From: Temnothorax longispinosus
Lineage: Eukaryota; Arthropoda; Insecta; Hymenoptera; Formicidae
Reading direction: 5' to 3'
DNA length: 64,000 nucleotides
NCBI RefSeq assembly: GCF_030848805.1
Contig: NC_092360.1
Coordinates: forward strand, 20,253,701-20,317,700
The first letter of the stretch is position 1, and each line of letters begins with the position of its first letter. The translations under genes were made by a program, and so were the position numbers. This document shows positions 10,646-21,774 of this stretch, piece by piece. The notes under the pieces are model-generated. The model ran no database searches, was not told the DNA's origin, and was given only the letters and a program-made list of their open reading frames with translations.

Positions 10646-11162
10646 AATTATACTTCATTTTATATTGCAAACTTGTAAAAAAAAATTGCGTGTAACGCGA
10701 GTTCACGAGAAAAGATCTATTTTTCTCATTCGTCCGGAAAATATTAGCGGTGAGGCAAATGGAGAACATATTAAGTCCCGGGAATAATTGCATCATGACC
10801 CAAAAATGCATGTCGCAGCGGTGATAAACTCATTCGCGTCGGAGGTAGCCATAGCATCGAAAAATCTGGCTATTAAGCATTTGGCTATTAAGCAACGGCA
10901 ACAAGCCAGCTGTTGCGCGTGTTGGCGCCTGGCACTCGACGTGCCGTCTCTCCCGGTTGACGTATCGGCTGCCAAGAATTCCCGAGATGCGGAGAAAAGA
11001 TACAGAGTTGCAGTCGGAGTCGCGGCCAGGTTTAATGAACGCCTTACAAAACAAAGCTAGATGACGGAATGGATGACAAATGCGCATTGTATATAGAACG
11101 TAGTAATGCATGCCGTTGCAGTTTTGTCGCGACAATTGCGATTTATGACCTGCGGATGGCGC
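10646..11162. other. Non-coding with a GC-richer patch
   Basis: The patch at 10790-11060 has overlapping open frames on both strands but no splice or domain evidence. It includes a direct repeat of TGGCTATTAAGCA near 10867-10892. Confidence 0.35.
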
Positions 11163-11283
11163 GAATGGTCATCAGTGTTTATCAAATAGCTCTGCATCTT
11201 ATTATTCAGCTTTGCGACCAAAACGCCGGTCTAAAGAAATTAATTGCGCCAGCATAGAAACATGTAAAACAACACAATAAATT
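11163..11283 (+). repeat. Diverged direct repeat, copy A (about 120 bp)
   Basis: It aligns end to end with 11468-11590. Shared blocks include AATGGTCA, CATCTTATTATTC, TCTAAA.AAATTAATTGC and GTAAAACAA. The two copies are clearly diverged. Confidence 0.75.
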
Positions 11284-11387
11284 ATCGTTTGCGAAAGCAC
11301 GTTAATAGAATTTAAATTAATTATCAAAATCAATCATAATTCATTACCGTACGTCGTCTTCTGGTCTCTTTCCCTCGAGAACAGCAA

Positions 11388-11424
11388 TGCGGTTAAGAAT
11401 AACTTCCCGTCGTTCTTAACCGCA
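11388..11424. repeat. Hairpin between the two direct repeats
   Basis: TGCGGTTAAGAA and TTCTTAACCGCA are perfect 12-bp complements with a 13-base loop. Further complementary copies (ACTGCATACGTTT units and ACCGCATTGC to 11454) extend it. Confidence 0.8.
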
Positions 11425-11467
11425 TACGTTTACTGCATACGTTTACCGCATTGCGTTTGTTTCATTC

Positions 11468-11590
11468 GTAAATGGTCAGTGATGTTTATTAAATATCACT
11501 ACATCTTATTATTCGATTTTGCAATCAACACGTCAGTCTAAAAAAATTAATTGCTCCGGCATAAAAACACGTAAAACAAAACCATAAATT
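11468..11590 (+). repeat. Diverged direct repeat, copy B (about 120 bp)
   Basis: Partner of 11163-11283, about 305 bp downstream in the same orientation. Confidence 0.75.
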
Positions 11591-14500
11591 TTTTAAATAC
11601 GAGAATCTGAATGTTTATAATTTCAACGAGTTTTTGAAAGTCGCGGAATAAATTAAATAATCCAGGAATTCGTCGGGCGTGCAGAAATTTGAAAATGTAA
11701 AAGATTATAAAAACATAAACCAGAAACACGGTTGCATTTCTCATAATTGCCTATTTGCATGTCCTCTTAAAGAAGATAAATTAAGTGCATAAAAATAAAG
11801 ATAAATTAAGCGCATAAATAAAAATGCATATTTCTCTCGACAATATATCAACGATTATTGTTATTCTTATTAACGGAACAACGGAGTATATTCGCTCTCG
11901 GATATATCCGGTCCAACTTTTATTTAACGTTTTACAAGAATTTACGTAACGACAGAGTATCATGCGAATCCCGTTAACCTCGGCCATTGTTCGAGCAAAG
12001 CAAGCGAGAGAGAACCCATTTGTTTTCTTGCACGGCAAATATTCAAAAGTAAATTAGTTCTCGCACTTTCTTCCCAAATTCTTTCCGAGCGCGTTGCCAG
12101 GAGATAAAAATTTAACGTCAGACGCGCGACGCGCGGAATTTTGCATTCACAACGAGACACTACGGCTGATATTATCAATTTCGCATTTCATAGAAAAATT
12201 CCATCGACGTTCCCATTTATATCCGCATCGATAAGCGCCGAAGATCGCGAGCTGTCAAGCGATGCGTGCGCCGTTTGTCAATCAGTGACGTCACCCATCG
12301 TCATTGTACAATTACAATGCACCATGTATGCACGCGGTCTCGTTGTTCTCTTTCGAACTCGCGGAACCAATTGTTACGAATGAAACAGTCACGACATTTT
12401 GCAAATAGTAGCACCGGTAGTAGTATAATAGCGGCACTATAATAGGAAGCCTTTATTTCAGTCAAGAAAAGCTATTCAATCATTTAAACGCTAATGCTTT
12501 CAATTTAACATCAATACAATATTTTCGATTCTATAAATTTAACCTATTTCTATATTTGAAAATTTCTATTTAAAAATCTCACCGTTATATATTCACCGAA
12601 CGTTTATATATAAATATTTATATTAAACTTTAAAATTGATTTTGCAAAAGTATTTCATTATTCGCGAGTAAATAACTGGAGAATTAATTTTTTATCTTCT
12701 ATATACATCGCAGTTTTTTTTATTCTCCCCGAAAAATCGATTTCGTAACGCGGCAATTTTCAGAAGAACAACAACGACGCATTAAAAAATACACAAGTGG
12801 TAGCAAATGAGAAAATAGCGCGGGCATTTTCCGTCGCGTTTTTTTTTCCTCCTTCTTTTTCACGTAGAGGTGCTTCGTGGATTTCGCGGCAACGGACAGA
12901 GATCCCGCTGCTGCTCGTTATGAAATTCGCCGCTCAGCCGTGTTTCGTCGGGACTTGTAACTCGCACAGAGCTCGACTTTCTAATAGTCTCTATGCCGGT
13001 GCAGCGGTGCAACGCAGGGCCGAACTCCGACGCAACGCGACCGGCAATCGCTGACGATAATATCATTCGATTGCGTCGATACCGAGTCACGCCGGCAAAG
13101 CGTTTTCCCCGCCGCGTTTTAATCTCGAGCAAACCGTTTTCATTGCCATTTCGCGGATATCGGTACCCTACACCTGAAGATATAATATACGCCATAGGAC
13201 AACAAGATATAATTAATGATAAAAGCACCACGCAAATTTCATCATTTCCCTCGAGAATAAAAGAATTAATGATAAGTACTAAAATCTTACATATACAATC
13301 AATTAATGAACTTTATTTAATTCGATACGTTTTAATTCCTTCATGACAAAGGCGTTTACAAAGTTGAAAATATGTAGCTCGATTACTAAGATGGAGTTTG
13401 TAAAACTCCAACTAATCTAAGAGTTTAGGACATATTGTAACATAAAATTTTTTAGAATACTTTAAATAAGTTTGATTCTTGGATCAGAATTATATCAATA
13501 AAATTCGCATAATTTAAAATCACTTTAAAACTTGTAAGCAGATTATTTATTAATGAAAGATGTAGAACAGTTGTGAAAATACCATTACGTTGATGGTATT
13601 TGGAGTTTGTGATATTCCTTAGTAAAGCCAAGTTAAAAGAAACTTTTATCTTGTATTACAAAGGCATTAACCATAATGCCATGTCACAGATGTCGAGTCT
13701 GAAGAGTTCGTAATAAGATAGAAAAGGTAAATAGATAGGGAAAAATAGATGGAAAACCAAATTTGGTAAAAAATAAATAATATAAAAATGTTGCAGCCAT
13801 CGCCACGCACTATGACATAATATTTACTGCACCCGCTTTCTATTTGCATTTCCTATATACACGCTTCCTATTTCATTAAATCGGCTGGTCGTTATAGCAT
13901 AATCTGCGTTTGTCGTTCCCGTGAAATTGCACGTTGTTACACGTTATCGTGAAAGCACTCTCCGTCCCGACTGTATTTTTCAGATAATAAAGCGCGTGCC
14001 GAAACGAATTCGCGTTCCGCGTCTCGCGAGGATGTACCCGCGACGTACAGCACCGTCCCTGAAAGTCGGTGTACGCGCTCAACGTGAGTAAAAATAAGAT
14101 ATCGTAATCTTCGTGTCCGCTCGTTTCACGTTGCCCCCCCTCGCAGTGCGCGTGAGAGAGCTCGTATATTTCGCTACCTCGCGTCTTTGGCACCCTTTCA
14201 GCCGTGCTCGATGCAAATGCAGCCGTTTCGCGCACTCGCCGCGATTCAAAACTGGTTCCGGACCGTCTCGCAACCGGTTGGAGCGCAAAAGGCCCATCGC
14301 AAAAAATTCAGGCGGATTATTTATGCGTACAGGAGACGCGATATTGATTTTGACAAATGAACTAATGTGAACGCATCAAATTATAAACTAGAAATATCGT
14401 ATATATAAGATGAATAATGAATAAATAATAACTTATGTAATTAATTAAACAAAGCTGTGTGTAAAACTATAATATATATATGTGTTAAATCACATGATAT

Positions 14501-15273
14501 AAAATCATGCTTCAAAGCTGCAATTTGTCAGACTGAAGTATCGGGATTATATTCTCGATGGCACGTAATATTCCTTTCGCCGACTGAATACGCTCGTTCT
14601 AAGATGCGTACGTCATTATGAAGTTTAAACGCGAGTGCGCGAGGAGCTCTTTCTCTCACTGAACGATTAAGCGGCGCGCGGTGCTTTAGGAGCGACTTTA
14701 CTTCCGCGCTCCTGCAACATTGCGGCGCTCTGACCTGAATTTCCAATTCCTCTGAGAAAGATAATTTGTAGTTTATTACAGACACGGGTAACAATTTTGT
14801 CTCGCGTGGATCTATTCTTTCTCCGGCGCGCGCGCGCGTGTTCATCTCGGCACGAACTCGGAAATAAACCTCCGGAAATTGTCGTCGAAATTGTAGAACT
14901 GTTTTATACTGTATCGCTACCGACGCTACCTACGATGTATACACGGTGTTTATCTGCCGTTAAAATATTTTAGTTCTGCAATGCGAAATGTTTGCAAATG
15001 ATTTTGCAAAACAAGAATTATTGCCATAATCATCTGTATTCAAAAACTATGTACCCTGTGGAAGAAATTTTGACCGGTTTTCTTGCAATTAAGCAACTTA
15101 ACATTTTGGTTAGTGCCCCTTAAGTGAAAATTATCTTTGCGTAACTAAATATCGACAGAACTAATTGAGAGAATTGACTAGTATAACTTAAAAATCTTTG
15201 AAATAGATAGAATAGCTATAATTACGATTTTTGGTTACGCGGGGTTTATTAGGGTTACGATCCAAATAATTTG
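11591..15273. other. Non-coding sequence with several GC-richer islands
   Basis: Islands at about 12060-12330, 12830-13170, 13960-14330 and 14570-14870 rise from an AT-rich background. Open frames in them overlap on several strands without conserved domains or good splice context. There is a small hairpin TGGAGTTTGTAAAACTCCA near 13390. I see no gene. Confidence 0.4.
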
Positions 15274-15440
15274 ATTACTCTCTATATCTCAATCAGTGAA
15301 TAGTACCTACTGCTGAATCAGCGAATAGTCACTGATATCAGGGTAAAGTATGCCACTGATTCGAATCAGTGGCATACTTCACACTCTGATATCAGTGACT
15401 ATTCAGTTATTCATTGATTCAGATTTAGAGAGTACTAGTC
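15274..15440. mobile_element. Foldback MITE with a perfect 22-bp centre, about 165 bp
   Basis: The ends TACTCTCTATATCT and AGATTTAGAGAGTA are inverted copies. CTGATATCA and TGATATCAG pair inside them. The centre GCCACTGATTCGAATCAGTGGC is a perfect palindrome with its axis at 15362/15363. The whole sequence can fold into a single long hairpin. Confidence 0.85.
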
Positions 15441-16398
15441 ATAGACCCCAAAGTGGGTTGCTTATCCGTCTTTTTTTCCCAGAATAGCGTTGTTCCGCGA
15501 AATATTATTAAAAATTAAACACTTGAAGATGTGACGAACATATATTAGATTTGATTATCGTAAGGTGATTACTGAAACGTATTGAAATAATACGTGATTC
15601 AGTTCATAAAACATCACGAAACGTTTACGGTCGAAATATAACTTCCGTGTGGAAAGTTTAATCTGCTCAGGATGTGTTACGCTTTATAAAGCGTAAATCG
15701 CGTATGTGCGATTCGCAACGCTATACGAATGAGAAGAAAAAAACAGAGGTAGATAGCCGGAATGAGAGGCCGCCGCGGTTTAAATCGCTATTGGATGCCT
15801 TGTACTTGCTCGGTGCGCCATAAAAGACGTCGGAATGATCAGAAATGGCGGAATCAGAGCGTAACGACGCTGTCCCGTCTCAACTTGTCAGTCGCACGCA
15901 CTTTACGCAAGCGACCGGCGGATAAGGACACACCTTGCGTGCCTGAAGACGATGGAGTCCCACGGTAGATGGGATAACTGTTTAGATAGTATTGTCAAGT
16001 ACTTGTCTGTTCGTCAATAGAGAATCATTCAAACTATAAGTTATAAAGAAATATTAAAAGAAAAAAGTTGAAAGAGAGACAGAGAGAGATAGGGAAGAGG
16101 AAGAGGAGAGATTATCTCTTGTATTGTTAAAATATAACGAAAACTATAAAATTCTTTAGGTACACACTCTGCTCTATCTACAATTAATAAATATATTTCT
16201 TCAACAAGGTTTTGTAGGCGTATTTTAATTTAAATTTTAGAATGTTAAATTCTAATGAGTATACTTTATGTACAGTTGTAAATTAACTATTTGTAAAATT
16301 GTAATTAAAACCAGAATTCTTTCTCCCTATGATAAATTAATAACACAATGTACTAATAACACAAATTTTTCGCATATTTTTACCAGGCTAAATTAAAC
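15441..16398. other. Non-coding sequence with a purine-rich tract
   Basis: A small GC-richer patch lies at 15750-15965. A GA-rich microsatellite-like run lies at about 16070-16112 (AGAGAGACAGAGAGAGAT and AGGAAGAGGAAGAGG). No exon was recognised. Confidence 0.45.
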
Positions 16399-16547
16399 TA
16401 ATATCCATCTCAACCAATAAAGATTAACTTGAATCTTATTTTTTATGTTTTACTTTTTATCTTTTTCTAGGTCTAAGAATTAGAAAAGGATAAAAAGTAA
16501 GTTAAATTAAAATTGAAGTTGATCTGCATTGATAGAAATGGATATAA
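16399..16547. repeat. Imperfect foldback repeat, about 150 bp
   Basis: ATATCCAT at 16401 pairs with ATGGATAT at 16538, and TTTTACTTTTTATC.TTTTCTA pairs with TAGAAAAGGATAAAAAGTAA. The arms are about 65 bp with mismatches around a short loop. Confidence 0.65.
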
Positions 16548-17968
16548 AAAAAACAAGTAGATAACAAAATGATCTTCCGTTAATCTGAAATAAACTTTAA
16601 CAACTTTAAGTTAACAAGATCTCATTTCAGTTACATTTTACGTTAAAATTTTCTTATGCAAAGTTGCGTAAAGATGCTTTCCAGTTGCGATTTGAAGAAA
16701 TATCGTTTTGAAAATGTCATCAGAAAAATTTTCCGTCAAGATTTTACAAAAGTTCCACAAAGCATCACGTATTCTTCTTCAAGCGTATTTTCATTCTCGC
16801 TTCATCAGAAGTGAACAACGATACTTCCAGTGACAATAATCGTTGTCCTAGTTTGCATAATGCGTGGCTAAGGCGCAATAAGGTCGTCGAGTAAAATGCA
16901 TAACTGTCGCAACACGTCTAAAGATGCTAAAGGAAAGTAATAGCCGTGCAAACGCGATTATGCAAAATCTTTCCTATAAATACGGACGGAATATGTCACC
17001 CAGTAATTTCGTGTCGGTCGATAAAATGCGGTGGAGGAGGCTCGCGAATTATGTAAGGTCGCCGTGTACTTGAATCCAGATGTAACATCTGCCTTCAATG
17101 TTCTACATATTATATGCGCTTTTGTATACAAATAATTGCTACACGAATAATTGCTATGCGATGCACTTGTAACGCTTTTAACTACACACGTGTCGTAGGT
17201 ATTTCTCGAGAAATAATTTACAACCGCGTGTCTCACAAAATCACATTATTTAATTCTCAAAATAAAATGTCCGATTAAGTTATTGTTCCTATTACGATGG
17301 AATGTTTCGACAGGTTTAATTAAAATACTTTAAGATTGAAATCTAGATAAAATTATATTTTATATATTCCAAAACAAACAGAATATATGTTTACATTACG
17401 TCTTTAGCTTCTTCGTTGAAAATAACATAACATCTAAAATATTCTGAAACCAGTTCTGAGGCCATTGTCTCTTGATATAGCAATCGCATTTTTATTCAAA
17501 TATTATATATCAGAAACATGCATATTAGTGAAAAGTATTGATATTTGATAAAACTTGTACCTGAAAGGAGAGAAGTGAAGGGGGGGGACCGCGAAAGAAA
17601 AAAAAACACCGAATGACAGACAGGGCTATTTTAAGATCTCGCGACCGGTTTGCGCGAGTCACAAAGAGGCTCGCCTGTATCTCCGTTCCGAGTAATCTGT
17701 CTTGACGAGCCAAAATTTTTCGGAACGCGATACGCTCGAGTTCCATTCGCGCAAGAAATGACATGAAGAAAGAGAAACGCGTTGAACGATTGCGTCGAGA
17801 TTAACGTTCCTTTGTTTCCAGGACAATATAATGATATAAGTACTTCGAGCAATATGTAGGTATATTTTAAATATTTTAGATAATCTTTTAACTAATTTTT
17901 GACATTTTAGAGTTATTAGTGTATTTGAAAAAGAATCAACTTTTCGAAGTTCAAACCAATTTCTTTTG
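16548..17968. other. Non-coding sequence
   Basis: AT-rich. A poly-G/poly-A stretch lies at 17579-17610. No exon, RNA or repeat pair was recognised. Confidence 0.45.
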
Positions 17969-18441
17969 CCATTAATAGCTTAGTAAAATGACAAAATTTG
18001 GAGGAAATAATTTGAACAGGGCTGAAACTTTGTAAACAGGCTTGTTTTAGGGTACTATTTAACATATTAAAAGTCTCTATGTGTAGACGCTACGTTGCAG
18101 ACAGGGGAGGGTCCAAAAGGTAAAAAAAACCAGTTTTTCGCAAATAACTCGAAAAATATCAACTTTACGGAAATTTATGTAGATATAAAAATTGTAGCTT
18201 ACAAAATTCCGCACAATTTCGTTTTTTATTCAAGTCTGTAAGACCAAATGGAGCAGAGATAGAATTTTTTTAAACACCGGTAGTTTTGGGACGCAACGAA
18301 AACGCGTACGTGCTTTGCGCATTTTTAATGTACCCTTAAATAGTACCCTAAAACAAGCCTGTTTACAAAGTTTCAGCCCTGTTCGAATTATTTCCTCCAA
18401 ATCGACAAATTTCGAGTCATTTTACTGGGCTATAATGTTAA
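17969..18441. mobile_element. MITE with about 95-bp terminal inverted repeats
   Basis: The block from AGTAAAATGAC through AACAGGGCTGAAACTTTGT and AAACAGGCTTGTTTTAGGG to TACTATTTAA at 17980-18063 recurs in inverted orientation at 18338-18430. The two arms are nearly identical. The middle has no open frame with homology. Confidence 0.85.
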
Positions 18442-21082
18442 CAACGATAGCGTTGACAACGAGATTTGTAATGAATCGCGAGATATATGACATATGACAA
18501 AAGTTATCAGCAAGTTACGTTGATTAAATAATGCAAACATCGGTATCAGACCAATGCTAACAACGCAGATGCGTAGTGTTGACAATCTAACAATAAGACA
18601 CGGGGTGATGGAAGATTCAAACCAAAGTAATATTTCCGGTTTTGATGTACAGAAAGAAAACTATATGTATTAAGAATTGTATATATACATATATATAATT
18701 TTCGAAAAAAGTAAAACATTTTGCTTCTAGGCTTTAACGTTTCCCTACAGACGTATAAATACACAATTCATAGCATGAGTGTAAATATGCCATGTGCAAA
18801 AGTAAAAATGCAAAATATCTATACAATTAATGTACAATTTCATTAAATAGCAAATTTCCATAACGCCTCTGGACAATAAATTTGTTTTTTAATAATAATA
18901 AGTGAAATCAGACCGATATAAATACAATCAATTTAGAGAGAAGACCATTTACGGTCAGTTTGTTTTTTTAATTAATAAATAACTGTGTTGTAATTAAAAA
19001 AAGATGGAGGATCTTAGCATAATAACAGTTAAATTCCTTTTCCTATAGCAGCAGAAAGATATCGCATAAAATTCAAATTGTAAGAAAAATCAACTCAGAT
19101 TAATTCCCTGTTTAAAAATAGTGGTTTACACCGCTTGAAAGAAATTTTGTAATTTACTCAACGAACGATACGAAGTCTATTTTTCCAGATAGTATCTATT
19201 TTTCGTGATTTCGACAACTCCGGAAAATCTCAGTCGTATGTGAATTATGTAACGCAATTAAAGTTGAAACTTTCTATTTTCGATTATTGACTAAGCATGT
19301 CCATCGGAATGATCGTCCGGTTCCGCCAGCTTGGGTAGATTTTATGGCGAATTGTGAAGGGGCAAACACGGTGATTTTTCGCGGTGACTTCCGCGAATAT
19401 AAGTCTTTCGTAGAGAAATCGCGAGATTGCGAGGCAACGAGGAACTTTCATAAAACGTTCCCGGCGACATTGTTCGGGGAAATATTAAAGTATCGAAAAT
19501 TCCATTTTCTTCGAAATAAAAAATGTCACATTACTTCCAGCTGGAATACTGTGAAAACAGGATGACGCCCAGAATTTAATCTTCAACTAAATCGGGCCCT
19601 TGATAATTCTATATTTATTTTTATTTCCGCATTTAATTTCCCCGTCGTGTCTTCCATTCGAAACACCCGCTGTTTTCATCGACAATATTTTTTCACCCTA
19701 AAACGTAGAACAAATAAGTTCTTTGTCTAGTCTCCTCTGTCAGTGTTTTACGGAAAAGACCGCTTTTAAATATTTGTACTTAAATATCTTAAATAAAGTA
19801 TCGGTAAGATTCAACCGTTCGAGCTAAAAAAAGACTTTATGACTCTTTGCCTTCCGGTTAACATTATTTTTATTGATACTTTTGGAATCTCCTTTATACG
19901 CGCTTTCTGCGCCGTATCGGTTGCAAATTATCGTTATTTTCGCAAAATGCTGCGACCGTTATAAAGAACTGTTATCTGAAGTAATGTTCCCTCGTCTGGT
20001 GAACGACAAAAGATTTCCTGATCCCAGATTATGAGACTTCGCCAGATTATGAACGCCGCGTTTATTCGCGATTTTTCACTGAAAATCGAGTTCACGAGTC
20101 GGGTGCTTATATATCAACGCACAACGATAAAAGATTATTGATAACGATATAATTTAATATAAACAGCTGCCTTCGTGAGCTATTTATATGCATGCGATGG
20201 CAATTTAAAATCATTCATTAAGTGCGATATTATTAACTGCATGTTATATGGCATCTGAAATTTATACAAATTGATTATAATATCAAAAAGGTTTAAAATT
20301 ACGCGACATGAAATCGTATTCATCGAAATTCGTGGAAGGAGTAATTTTCATCGAATTATTGGAAATTATATAAAATTAATTGAACGTCCAGACTGCATCG
20401 CTATCTTAATCGTCATTTTCGCCTGTGTACATTGGAGGCCAACCAGAAACACACATATGAATATATCATTGTGAAAGTCACCGTGAATTGGGCATTAATA
20501 TTTGGGATTATCACCGTACCGGTCATTATGGCGTTTTAAAGTATCGCTAACTTGTATTTCATCGCGCGAGTTTTTTTCGAACAGTACGAAACATGTTTTT
20601 TACGACTCCGGTCTTTATCGCCGAGCATCGGTCGCTTAATGATTATTAATTGCAATTGATGTGCGAATAAATCGCTCGAAAAGATTAACAGTGAAATTTA
20701 TTTGCCAAATAATTAAGCGACATAAATATAAAACGAATTATATATAGAAATTTACGTTCTCCATCGCATCGCGAATTCCTTCTTTCTTTTATTCGACGCT
20801 CAATGTTATCGAGAGTACGTTGTATCGAAAGTACAATATATTCATAGCACTTAATTCATAAACGATTCATTCTACAGTTAATTGAATTTCGATAAGATTT
20901 TTCTAAAAATTTACACACGTCTCATTTCTCGCTTACCTTAATTAGTCTTTTAAAATGAAAATTTCACTGGACTCACTCAGAGATTGCTGCAATGGGTACG
21001 TGATCATTCGCAAAACAACGGGTAACTCACGTTCGTGCGAGGCACGGCACTCGAATTTGTAAAACAATCGCAATTTAAATAC
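18442..21082. other. Non-coding, probably intron of the minus-strand gene
   Basis: This lies directly downstream (minus sense) of the splice donor at 21082/21081, so it should be intron. I found no second exon with a matching phase here. A weak plus-strand frame at 19287-19562 has no supporting features. Confidence 0.45.
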
Positions 21083-21774
21083 CTGACGACCGAGTCCGGT
21101 ACGAAAATGTTCCACCAGGACGGTCTCTTCTGCCGAGTGTAACTCGGTTGCGAATCAAGTCCCTCCGTGCTGCCGGACTGCGCGGGAATGCCGGACACGC
21201 CCTTCCTCCTCTTGCGATCCAACTTGGGCGGCTTCGCGAGCGGATGCCAGGACTTACGGCGGCCCTTCTTGGCCTCCTGGGCCAAGTAGTCGCGGTCCTC
21301 GTTCCCCAATACGTCCCGATTCTCCTCCAGCAGATCCTCGGACACGTAGAACACCGAGCCTCTCCTGCCATTGTTACTGTCGCTGCTGCTCCTCCTCTTG
21401 TCCTTCGGCTTCTCCTTCGCGCCGCTATCTTTCACGTCGTTCTTGACGCTGTCCTTGGTACTGTCCTTGATATTGTCCTTGGTATTGTCCTTGGTATTGT
21501 CCTTGGCGCTATTCTCCTTCTCCTCGAACACGCTGGCCCTACGGACCCTCTGGAAGAGGCTGTCCCGCCGTGCCTTCAGATCCTCCAGTACGCTGTGCCG
21601 ACGAGTCTTGTCGCGCAGAATCACCGCGTTCTCGCGCTGCTTGCCGACGGCGCCGAGGATCCTCGCCAGCGACGACTCCTGATCCATCATCGCCGGGATG
21701 GAGTTGGTCGAGGCGTACTTGGTGGTCGTATGACCGTTCTGCGGCTCGCTGATGTACATCTTGGCTGTTTCCAT
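21083..21774 (-). CDS. First coding exon of an unrecognised basic, Ser/Arg-rich protein (N-terminus, 230 residues)
   Basis: The start is the ATG at 21774 (METAKMYISEP). An in-frame TGA lies 45 bases upstream, and the intervening codons include a GTG that I do not take as the start. The exon ends in a canonical donor CAG|GTATTT at 21083/21082 in phase 2, after 230 codons. Translation past the donor soon stops. Features: LEDLKARRDSLFQRVRR, likely helical; a run of 12-base repeats giving KDNTKDNTKDNIKDSTKDS; and at least five basophilic sites of form R-R-x-S (RRHS, RRDS, RRAS, RRGS, RRKS), the PKA consensus. The C-terminal part KRPSWWNIFVPDS is aromatic and probably ordered. There is no signal peptide or membrane segment. 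Codon use is GC-rich and the opposite strand shows only a shadow frame. The remaining exons are not seen. It probably shares downstream exons with 58851-58993. Confidence 0.85.
21433..21512 (-). repeat. 12-base coding minisatellite (KDN/KDS repeats)
   Basis: Six or so consecutive units of AAGGACAATACC type (minus strand) encode KDNT/KDNI/KDST. The unit length is a multiple of three, so gain or loss of units keeps the frame. Confidence 0.8.

Noticed and set aside
19287..19565. Plus-strand frame of 92 codons
   Set aside because: No homology recognised, no splice context, ordinary intronic composition.
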